DNA of 20,636 nucleotides from contig CAUZJR010000028.1 of the NCBI GenBank assembly GCA_963580005.1, forward strand, positions 1 to 20,636, given 5' to 3'. Position 1 is the stretch's first letter; each line of letters opens with the position of its first letter. Below the pieces are notes generated by a model. It was not told the origin of the DNA. It ran no database searches and worked only from the letters and a program-made list of their open reading frames with translations. This DNA is from UBA8437 sp963580005. GTDB taxonomy: Bacteria > Planctomycetota > Planctomycetia > Planctomycetales > Planctomycetaceae. Of the stretch, positions 14,057-20,636 are shown piece after piece. A program made the position numbers and the translations under genes.

Positions 14057-16429
14057 ATGCGGATCTGGGTTTTCATCGTGATCCTGGCCTGCGGACCGGG
14101 CACACTCGTGGCCGCTCCGCCAACAGCCTCCCCCCGGGACATCGCGTTCTTCGAAACGCGGATCCGGCCGGTGCTGCTGCGCCGCTGCTTCGATTGCCAT
14201 GGCCCCGATACGGAAAACGAAGCCGGCCTCAAGCTCGACTCGCTCGCCGCGATGCTCACCGGAGGACGCTCGGGACCGGCCATCAAGCCGGGCGACCCCG
14301 ACAACAGCCTGCTGGTGCTCGCCGTCCGGCACGACCCGGCCATGCCCGATATGCCGCCCAAGACCAAGTTGCCGCTGCGGGAGGTGGCGGACCTGGCCGA
14401 GTGGATCAGGCGAGGTGCTCACTGGCCAGGGCAAAAGCCGACCCGCGTCCGGGCCCGACCCACCGCCGACCCCGATGCCTTTCCCTACAACAAGGCCTCG
14501 CGAGATCACTGGGCGTTTCAGCCACCCACCGCAGCCGCTCTCCCCGCAGTCAGTCTCCGAAACCGTGGCACCATCCGATCGCCAATCGATCACTTTCTGC
14601 TGTCACGGCTCGAAACGGCTCGGCTCGAGCCGGCTCCCGAAACCGACCGCCGCACCCTGGTCCGCCGTGCCACGCTCGATCTCCACGGACTGCCACCCAC
14701 TCCGCGGCAGGTCCGCCGCTTCCTGGCCGATACCCGACCCGGTGCGTTCGCCCGACTCGTCGATCGATTGCTCGCGTCACCACGCTACGGCCAGCGACAG
14801 GGCCGATTGTGGCTCGACGTCGTTCGCTACGCCGACAGCAACGGCATGGACGACAACCTCTATTACGCCGACGCCTGGAGATACCGCGATTGGGTCATCG
14901 AGAGATTCAACGCCGACTGGCCATTCGACCGGTTCCTGGTCGACCAGATCGCCGGCGACCTGCTGCCCGGGGTCCCCGGCGAACCCGTCTCCGAAGCGTA
15001 CGCACGGGTGATCGCCACGGGGTTCCTGACGCTGGGACCGAAGATGCTGGCCGAGGACGACCCGACCAAGCAGCAGATGGACATCGTCGACGACCAGATC
15101 GACACACTCGGCCGAGCCACCCTGGGACTCACGCTGGGATGTGCTCGGTGTCACGACCACAAGTTCGACCCGGTGCCCACCAGCGACTACTACGCTCTGG
15201 CCGGGATCTTCAAGAGCACCCAGGTGATGCTCAGTTTCCGCGTCGATTCGAAGTGGAACGCCCGGGCACTGGGCCCCGCATCACTCGAACAGAAACTCAG
15301 CCAGCTCGAAGGCACCATCGATCGGCTCGACCGGATCCTGGTCCTGGGCAACCGGCAGGACATGTCAGCCTCGCAGCGGCAGACCTACACCGAAGAACTC
15401 GAGGCCGCCCGCACCGCCTACCGTGCCATCCCCAAGGCGATGGCCGTCAATGACGGCGATGGCTCGGATCTCGAGATCTTCCTCCGGGGCAACCACCTGA
15501 CCCGCGGCCCCCGGGTCCCTCGCCGGTTTCCTCGAATCGCCGCCGGCTTCGACCAGCAGCCGCTCAAAGGACCCGGCAGCGGGCGGCTGGAACTGGCTCG
15601 CTGGGTCGCATCCGACCGCAACCCGCTGGCGGCTCGAGTGCTGGTCAACCGCATCTGGCAGGCTCACTTCGGACACGGGCTGGTCCGTTCCCCCGACAAC
15701 TTCGGACGACTCGGTCAGCGGCCCGACAACCAGCCCCTGCTCGACTGGCTGGCCGTCCGTTTTGTGGCCGACGGCTTCTCGATCAAACAGTTGCACCGCC
15801 GCATCATGGGTTGCCGTGCTTACCGGATGAGCACCATTGCTGCCCCCGGCACTCGGCAACGCGCAAGCCAACTCGATCCCGACAACCGCTTGCTGTGGAA
15901 AATGAACCGGCGGAGAATGCACGCCGAGGTGCTTCGCGACTCGCTGCTGGCGCTTGCCGGCCAACTCGACGAGACCATGGGCGGCCAACCGATCGACGCT
16001 CGCGCCTTCGACAATCTCTCGAGCGGCACCCCGCGATCGAAGATCGATTTCGACGTCTCCCGCCGCAGCGTCTACCTGCCGGTCCTCCGTAGTGCCGTAT
16101 ATGAAGTCTTCGGAGCCTTCGACTTCCCCGATCCGGCCGTCCCCAGCGGACGCCGAGACGAGACCATCGTGGCACCCCAGGCGCTGTTCCTGATGAACGG
16201 AAAACTGGTGACCGAGTCGACTCGAGCCATGGCCACCGGCCTGCAGGCTCTGCCCACCGACGCACTCCGGCTCTCACTGGCCTACCGCCAGGTCCTCGGC
16301 CGCGAGCCTCGTGACGACGAACGCACAACCTGGACCGAGTTTCTCGACGGCTTCGACGATCCTCTCTCAGCCTGGCAGAGCGTCTGCCGCGTACTGGTCT
16401 CGAGCAACGAGTTTGTTTACATCGAATAG
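14057..16429 (+). CDS. Planctomycete cytochrome protein (PSCyt1 + DUF1549/PSCyt2 + DUF1553/PSD1), second copy
   Basis: A 790-aa protein with a Sec signal peptide (MRIWVFIVILACGPGTLVAA). The cytochrome c-like domain follows with C44-F-D-C-H48 and likely axial Met99 in DMPPK. DUF1549 (about 176-390) carries the second heme-type motif C362-A-R-C-H366 with DHKFDP. A coiled-coil-prone segment (SLEQKLSQLEGTIDRLDRI) leads into DUF1553, which contains LARWVASDRNPLAARVLVNRIW and DNFGRLGQ and ends in FVYIE. It is 80 residues shorter than the homologue at 4651-7263, with fewer insert and linker residues and no Asn-Gln repeat. The molecular reaction of the family is unknown; electron transfer is inferred from the two heme motifs. 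No good ribosome site precedes the ATG. Its TAG stop is directly followed by the ATG of the DUF1501 gene. Confidence 0.92.
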   Translation: MRIWVFIVILACGPGTLVAAPPTASPRDIAFFETRIRPVLLRRCFDCHGPDTENEAGLKLDSLAAMLTGGRSGPAIKPGDPDNSLLVLAVRHDPAMPDMPPKTKLPLREVADLAEWIRRGAHWPGQKPTRVRARPTADPDAFPYNKASRDHWAFQPPTAAALPAVSLRNRGTIRSPIDHFLLSRLETARLEPAPETDRRTLVRRATLDLHGLPPTPRQVRRFLADTRPGAFARLVDRLLASPRYGQRQGRLWLDVVRYADSNGMDDNLYYADAWRYRDWVIERFNADWPFDRFLVDQIAGDLLPGVPGEPVSEAYARVIATGFLTLGPKMLAEDDPTKQQMDIVDDQIDTLGRATLGLTLGCARCHDHKFDPVPTSDYYALAGIFKSTQVMLSFRVDSKWNARALGPASLEQKLSQLEGTIDRLDRILVLGNRQDMSASQRQTYTEELEAARTAYRAIPKAMAVNDGDGSDLEIFLRGNHLTRGPRVPRRFPRIAAGFDQQPLKGPGSGRLELARWVASDRNPLAARVLVNRIWQAHFGHGLVRSPDNFGRLGQRPDNQPLLDWLAVRFVADGFSIKQLHRRIMGCRAYRMSTIAAPGTRQRASQLDPDNRLLWKMNRRRMHAEVLRDSLLALAGQLDETMGGQPIDARAFDNLSSGTPRSKIDFDVSRRSVYLPVLRSAVYEVFGAFDFPDPAVPSGRRDETIVAPQALFLMNGKLVTESTRAMATGLQALPTDALRLSLAYRQVLGREPRDDERTTWTEFLDGFDDPLSAWQSVCRVLVSSNEFVYIE

Positions 16430-17845
16430 ATGATGCATGAAGTGACCGGACACCGCCGACAGTTTCTCTCCGAGCTCGGAGCCGGGTTCGGCTCGCTGGC
16501 CCTGGCCGGTTTGCTGAGTGACGAGACCGTCGCCGCCGAGCCGGGTTCAACCCGCGACGACCTGCTGTTGCCCAACGCTTCACCCCGGCCGGCTCGTGCC
16601 AAGCGGGTGATCATGCTGTTCATGTTCGGCGGACCCAGCCACATCGACAGTTTTGATCCCAAGCCGCGACTGGTCGCCGAGCATGGCCAACCGCTTCCCT
16701 TTGCCAAGCCACGCGTGCTCTCGTTCCCGCTGCGTCACGGCAACCTGGTCGGTTCTCCGTTCGGATTCCGTCGTCACGGCGAGTCGGGTGCTGCCGTCAG
16801 CGAGGTCTTCCCCGAAGTCGCCTCACGGGTCGACGACCTCTGCATCGTCAACTCGATGCACTGCACCAACCCGCGTCACGGCGGAGCTGTACTCGAATGG
16901 CACACCGGCACCGATACCTTCATCCGGCCCAGCCTGGGTTCGTGGCTGGTCTATGGGCTGGGCACCGAGAACCGCAACCTGCCCGGCTACGTGACCATCT
17001 GCCAGGCACTCTCGCAGGGCGGATCCAACAATTTCAGTTCGGCATTCTTGCCGGCGGCCTGTGGTGGCACACCGCTGGGTCGAGGCGGCACGCCGGCCTC
17101 GAGGGCGAAGTTCCCCTTCATCAAGCCCGCTGCGTCCCGAGACGTACAGCAACGGGAACTCGAGATGATCCGGCGAATGGGCCTCAAGCAGCTCGAGTTG
17201 ACCGGGTCGGACCAGGCCCTGGAAGACCGCATCGCCTCGTTCGAACTCGCGTTCCGCATGCAGGCGGCAGCACCCGAGGTGCAGGCACTGGAAACCGAAT
17301 CCCGGGCCACGCAGGCCCTGTACGGGATCGACGAGAAGGCGACCGAGGACTTTGGTCGACAGTGCCTACTGGCCCGCAGGTATTCCGAGCGAGGTGTGCG
17401 GTTCGTGCAGTGCAACAGCAACGGCTGGGATCACCACTCGGGACTCGAGTCCTCGATGAGGCAGATGGCACGATCGGTCGACAAGCCGATCGCCGGGCTG
17501 CTGAGTGATCTTGAATCACGAGGATTGCTCGATGAGACACTGGTGGTCTGGGGTGGAGAATTCGGCCGCACGCCGACCGCCGAGAACGGTAACGGCCGAG
17601 ATCACAATCCTCATGGATTCACCATGTGGATGGCCGGTGCCGGCATCCGGCCCGGGCTCGTCTACGGCCGCACCGACGAATACGGGTACTACGCTGTCGA
17701 GGACAAGGTCCACTTTCACGACCTGCACGCCACCATCCTGCACCTGATGGGAATCGACCACACCCGGCTGACTTTCCGCTACAGTGGCCGAGACTTTCGG
17801 CTGACTGACGTCCACGGCGATGTCGTCGACGACCTGGTCGCCTGA
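16430..17845 (+). CDS. DUF1501 domain-containing protein (third copy), Tat-exported
   Basis: The 471-aa protein starts on the base after the stop of the PSCyt1 gene (TAG-ATG); a second ATG follows at once. The N-terminus carries a twin-arginine motif (H8-R-R-Q-F-L) and a Gly/Ala/Leu-rich stretch to about 30. DUF1501 landmarks: MFGGPSHIDSFDPKP (65-79), GESGAAVSEVFPEV (117-130), LGSWLVYGLGTENRNLPGY (169-187), GWDHHSG (332-338), WGGEFGRTP (374-382), GRDHNPHGF (389-397) and FHDLHATILHLMG (429-441). The His/Asp pairs fit a metal site of the alkaline phosphatase-like fold, but the reaction is unknown. Zero spacing to the cytochrome gene, seen also in looser form at 4624/4651, indicates the two products are made together and may act as a pair. 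Confidence 0.93.
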   Translation: MMHEVTGHRRQFLSELGAGFGSLALAGLLSDETVAAEPGSTRDDLLLPNASPRPARAKRVIMLFMFGGPSHIDSFDPKPRLVAEHGQPLPFAKPRVLSFPLRHGNLVGSPFGFRRHGESGAAVSEVFPEVASRVDDLCIVNSMHCTNPRHGGAVLEWHTGTDTFIRPSLGSWLVYGLGTENRNLPGYVTICQALSQGGSNNFSSAFLPAACGGTPLGRGGTPASRAKFPFIKPAASRDVQQRELEMIRRMGLKQLELTGSDQALEDRIASFELAFRMQAAAPEVQALETESRATQALYGIDEKATEDFGRQCLLARRYSERGVRFVQCNSNGWDHHSGLESSMRQMARSVDKPIAGLLSDLESRGLLDETLVVWGGEFGRTPTAENGNGRDHNPHGFTMWMAGAGIRPGLVYGRTDEYGYYAVEDKVHFHDLHATILHLMGIDHTRLTFRYSGRDFRLTDVHGDVVDDLVA

Positions 17846-17892
17846 ACGCACCGGCCGCCGGTCACAGAGTCCCAAAACACGAGACCACTCGC

Positions 17893-20636
17893 ATGATCCG
17901 CTACGCACTCTTCGCCTCGCTGTGCCTGGCCACCCTGGCACTCTGCTCACCCGCCCACTCAGCCGGCAAGGTGTTCTCGCAGAAGCCGGAGGTGGTACCG
18001 GTGGAAATCCAGGGTGCCAGGAAGCTTGCCGGGACGACCGCCAAAAAGACCCCGGCAACGAAGAAACTCGTCTTCACGGCCGGTCCCAAGGCGCAGTGGA
18101 TCTGGGGCGGCAAGTCGGCCGCAGCCAACGACCGCTACTACTTCCGTCGCAGCTTCACCGCGACCACGCGGCAGGCTCGGATCATAGCCAGCTGCGACAA
18201 CCACCTGGTGATGTGGATCAACGGCAAGCGGTTGCTTTCCGGCGACGAATGGAGCGCTCCGGTGGCCGCCGACATCCAGCAGCACCTGGTGCCGGGCAAG
18301 AACCTGATCGAGATCGAAGGTCGCAACTCGGGCGGCCCGGCCGCATTGGCCGTGAAACTGGTTTATCGGGATGCCGCGGGCAAGATCTCCACGATCATCA
18401 GCGACAAGACCTGGCAGGTATCCAGGACTCGCGACGCCAAGACCACTTCCGCGGCGGTCGCCCTGGGCACGATGGGCATCCGTCCCTGGGGCAACGTTTT
18501 CGCCTCGGGGGGCCAGCCCCAGGCTCGGCGCGGCCTGTTCCAGGTCCAGCCCGGTTTCCAGGTCGAACGTCTCTACACAGTCCCCAAGCCGACCCAGGGC
18601 TCGTGGGTCTGCCTGGTCAGCGACGGCCAGGGCCGGTTGCTGGCCAGCGACCAGGGCGGCCGCGGCATCTACCGGATCACACCCCCGAAGATCGGCAGCA
18701 GCGAACCGACTCGAGTCGAAAAACTCGACCTGCCCATCAGTAGCGCTCAGGGCATGCTGGTCGCCTTCGGGCATCTCTACATCTCGGCCAACGGCGGACC
18801 CGGCAGCGGACTCTATCGAGCCGTCGACTCGGACAAGGACGGCGAGTGGGACAAGATCGAGAAGCTCAAGGCGCTGGCCGGAGGTGGTGAGCATGGGCCT
18901 CACGCACTCAGGCTCTCACCCGACGGCAAGTCGATCTACCTGATCGCCGGCAACCACACCAACCCTCCCGACGGGCTGGTTGCCAACCACCTGCCGGGGA
19001 ACTGGTCCGAGGACCTGTTGCTGCCACGCCAGTGGGACGCTCGGGGCCACGCCCGCGGCCGGATGGCCCCCGGCGGCTGGATCGCTCGGACCGACCCCGA
19101 CGGGAAGACCTGGAGCATCGTCAGCGCCGGCTACCGCAACTCCTACGACATGGACTTCAGTGCCGAAGGTGAACTGTTCGCCTACGACGCCGACATGGAA
19201 TGGGACATGGGCTCGCCCTGGTACCGACCGACCCGGCTGTGCCATGCCGTCAGTGGCAGCGAATTCGGCTGGCGGAGCGGGACCGGCAAGTGGCCCACCT
19301 GGTACGCCGACAGCCTGCCCCAGGTCGTCGACATCGGTCCCGGTTCACCCGTCGGCGTGAACTTCGGCACCGGTGCGAAGTTCCCGGCCCGGTACCAGCG
19401 AGCCGTCTACTTGTGCGACTGGACGTTCGGCACCATGTACGCGGTGCACCTGCAGCCCAGGGGCGCCAGCTATGTCGGTGTCCGAGAAGAATTCGTCGCC
19501 CGCGCTCCGCTGCCGCTGACCGACGTGGCCATCGGTGACGATGGAGCCATGTACTTCACGATCGGTGGGCGAGGAGCCCAGTCAGAGCTGTTCCGTGTCA
19601 CCTACACCGGAAAGGAATCGACCGCACCGGCCGGTCCCGGCTCGGATGATTTCCTCGGACTCAGAAAACTGCGTCGATCGCTCGAGGCCTTCCACGGCCA
19701 ACAGGATCCTGCCGCCGTCCAGGCCGGGCTGGCTCACCTGGGACACACCGATCGACACATCCGATACGCAGCCCGCCTGGCACTCGAATCGCAACCGGTC
19801 GCCTCGTGGCAGAACGACATCTTCAGCCGCCAGAATCCGACCGCGGTGATCAACGGCGTGATCGCCCTGGCACGTCAGGGCGACAAGCGGCTGCAGCCCA
19901 GGCTGCTTGGGGCCCTCGCCAGCCTCGGCTGGGCCAGGCTCGACACCCAGAACCGGCTGGGATTGCTGCGAGCCTACTCGCTGACGTTCATCCGCATGGG
20001 TGCCCCCAACCAGGACACCTCGGCCACTGTACTCGGACAGCTCGACAAGGCCTTCCCCACCGGCGAGCACCGTCTCGATCGCGATCTCTCGCAACTGCTG
20101 GCCTACGTCAACTCCCCCACCGTCATCGACAAGACCCTGGCCCTGATGAAGAAGCCGTCACCGGCCGTCAAGCAGGACCTCGCCGCCCTGCTGTCTCGCA
20201 ACCGGGGTTACGGCGGCACCGTCGCTCGCATACTGGCCAATCATCCCGAGCTGCAGAAGATCCACTACGCCTTTGTGCTCAGGACCATGCGATACGGCTG
20301 GACGCTCGAGCAACGCCGCGAGTACTTCAAGTGGCTCGGTGATGCGGGCGGGCGCAGCGGCGGAGCCAGCTACACCGGGTTCCTGAACAACATCCGCAGC
20401 GAGGCATTGGCCAACGTGTCGCCGGCCGAGAAGAAGGCACTGGCCTCGACCGTCGTACCACCCGCCGTGAAACTCGAGACCCTGCCCAAGGCCAAGGGAC
20501 CCGGCCAGTCGTGGACCGTCGACCAGGTGGTCGCCGCGGCCAGGGCTGGACTCGTCGGCCGAAACTTCGCCAACGGACGACGCAGCTACCAGGCCGCTCG
20601 ATGTGGAGCCTGCCACCGGTTCGATGGAGCCGGAGG
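17893..20636 (+). CDS. Large PVC-type heme-binding protein: galactose-binding-like domain, propeller, HEAT-like helices, cytochrome c (3' end outside window)
   Basis: The frame is open from ATG 17893 to the window end, more than 914 residues. It starts with a Sec signal peptide (MIRYALFASLCLATLALCSP, cut near HSA). Residues about 66-175 look like a beta-sandwich of the galactose-binding type (WIWGGKSA, YYFRRSF, NHLVMWINGKRL, PGKNLIEIEGRN). Residues about 219-575 form a propeller like those of PVC-type membrane-bound dehydrogenases (QGRLLASDQGGRGIYRI, NGGPGSGLYR, DGKSIYLIAGNHT, DMDFSAEGELFAYDADMEWD, AVYLCDWTFGTMY). Residues about 585-850 are helical with HEAT-like pieces (HTDRHIRYAARLALES). 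A cytochrome c domain begins at the end, with C904-G-A-C-H908. The combination matches the Pirellula/Verrucomicrobium heme-binding family, usually assumed to oxidise sugars. It starts 47 bases after the DUF1501 stop and probably shares its transcript. Confidence 0.88.
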   Translation, partial: MIRYALFASLCLATLALCSPAHSAGKVFSQKPEVVPVEIQGARKLAGTTAKKTPATKKLVFTAGPKAQWIWGGKSAAANDRYYFRRSFTATTRQARIIASCDNHLVMWINGKRLLSGDEWSAPVAADIQQHLVPGKNLIEIEGRNSGGPAALAVKLVYRDAAGKISTIISDKTWQVSRTRDAKTTSAAVALGTMGIRPWGNVFASGGQPQARRGLFQVQPGFQVERLYTVPKPTQGSWVCLVSDGQGRLLASDQGGRGIYRITPPKIGSSEPTRVEKLDLPISSAQGMLVAFGHLYISANGGPGSGLYRAVDSDKDGEWDKIEKLKALAGGGEHGPHALRLSPDGKSIYLIAGNHTNPPDGLVANHLPGNWSEDLLLPRQWDARGHARGRMAPGGWIARTDPDGKTWSIVSAGYRNSYDMDFSAEGELFAYDADMEWDMGSPWYRPTRLCHAVSGSEFGWRSGTGKWPTWYADSLPQVVDIGPGSPVGVNFGTGAKFPARYQRAVYLCDWTFGTMYAVHLQPRGASYVGVREEFVARAPLPLTDVAIGDDGAMYFTIGGRGAQSELFRVTYTGKESTAPAGPGSDDFLGLRKLRRSLEAFHGQQDPAAVQAGLAHLGHTDRHIRYAARLALESQPVASWQNDIFSRQNPTAVINGVIALARQGDKRLQPRLLGALASLGWARLDTQNRLGLLRAYSLTFIRMGAPNQDTSATVLGQLDKAFPTGEHRLDRDLSQLLAYVNSPTVIDKTLALMKKPSPAVKQDLAALLSRNRGYGGTVARILANHPELQKIHYAFVLRTMRYGWTLEQRREYFKWLGDAGGRSGGASYTGFLNNIRSEALANVSPAEKKALASTVVPPAVKLETLPKAKGPGQSWTVDQVVAAARAGLVGRNFANGRRSYQAARCGACHRFDGAG

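Noticed and set aside
13886..14593. Upstream extension of the second PQQ-like gene to 14593
   Set aside because: The extension overlaps the start of the divergent PSCyt1 gene, has no family resemblance, and a strong ribosome site and signal peptide mark the start at 13885.
13831..15453. 540-codon frame overlapping the second PSCyt1 gene
   Set aside because: Shifted frame of the real cytochrome gene, with Arg/Pro-rich text and no domain resemblance.
17820..18743. 307-codon frame overlapping the end of DUF1501 and the large heme protein
   Set aside because: It is out of frame with both real genes and has low-complexity Arg/Gly/Pro composition; the frame from 17893 encodes a signal peptide and recognisable domains.
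1..20636. tRNA, rRNA, CRISPR arrays, phage or toxin-antitoxin genes
   Set aside because: No cloverleaf, ribosomal RNA sequence, spaced direct-repeat array, integrase, transposase or toxin-like gene was seen on either strand.

Overview
The window looks like chromosomal DNA of a planctomycete (Planctomycetota, possibly another PVC-group member). Base composition is high GC. Three families typical of these bacteria dominate: large cytochrome proteins with PSCyt1/DUF1549/DUF1553 domains, DUF1501 proteins, and exported PQQ-like beta-propellers. A planctomycete-style leucine-rich-repeat lipoprotein and a PVC-type heme-binding giant protein are also present. Nearly every product carries an export signal (Sec, lipoprotein or twin-arginine). 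I cannot resolve genus or species.

Layout. (1) Bases 1-1679, plus strand: the 3' end of an exported-type protein, then a 443-aa leucine-rich-repeat lipoprotein. (2) Bases 1791-7263, minus strand, read from 7263 downwards: a diheme PSCyt1/DUF1549/DUF1553 protein, a DUF1501 protein 26 nt behind it, a DmpA/P1-family (S58) peptidase, and a 49-codon ORF overlapping the peptidase stop by ATGA. (3) Bases 7464-11024, plus strand: a PQQ-like propeller, two unrecognised membrane proteins and a secreted cyanophycinase-like S51 peptidase; the last three are linked by GTGA stop/start overlaps. (4) Bases 11070-13885, minus strand: a second PQQ-like propeller followed by a second DUF1501 protein. (5) Bases 14057-20636, plus strand: a second PSCyt1/DUF1549/DUF1553 protein, a third DUF1501 gene that starts on the base after its stop, and a very large protein (galactose-binding-like domain, propeller, HEAT-like helices, cytochrome c) that runs off the window at its CxxCH heme motif.

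How the genes fit together. The window repeats one module: an exported diheme protein made together with a Tat-exported DUF1501 protein, flanked by exported propellers or peptidases. The families suggest a periplasmic or cell-surface system for redox chemistry and polymer breakdown, but no substrate can be read from the sequence. The two peptidases, DmpA/NylC-like and cyanophycinase-like, belong to families that cut unusual amide bonds (beta-peptides, nylon oligomers, beta-Asp-Arg).

Non-coding signals. A 94-bp element with perfect 23-bp inverted repeats sits in the divergent region at 7264-7463. A REP-like imperfect hairpin lies between convergent genes at 11033-11059. Short in-frame tandem repeats built around a GGTTC core occur in three unrelated genes; two of these arrays share an 8-base core, CGGTTCCC, in a 12-bp unit. 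I saw no rRNA, tRNA, CRISPR array, transposase or phage gene. No intergenic stretch exceeds about 200 bp.
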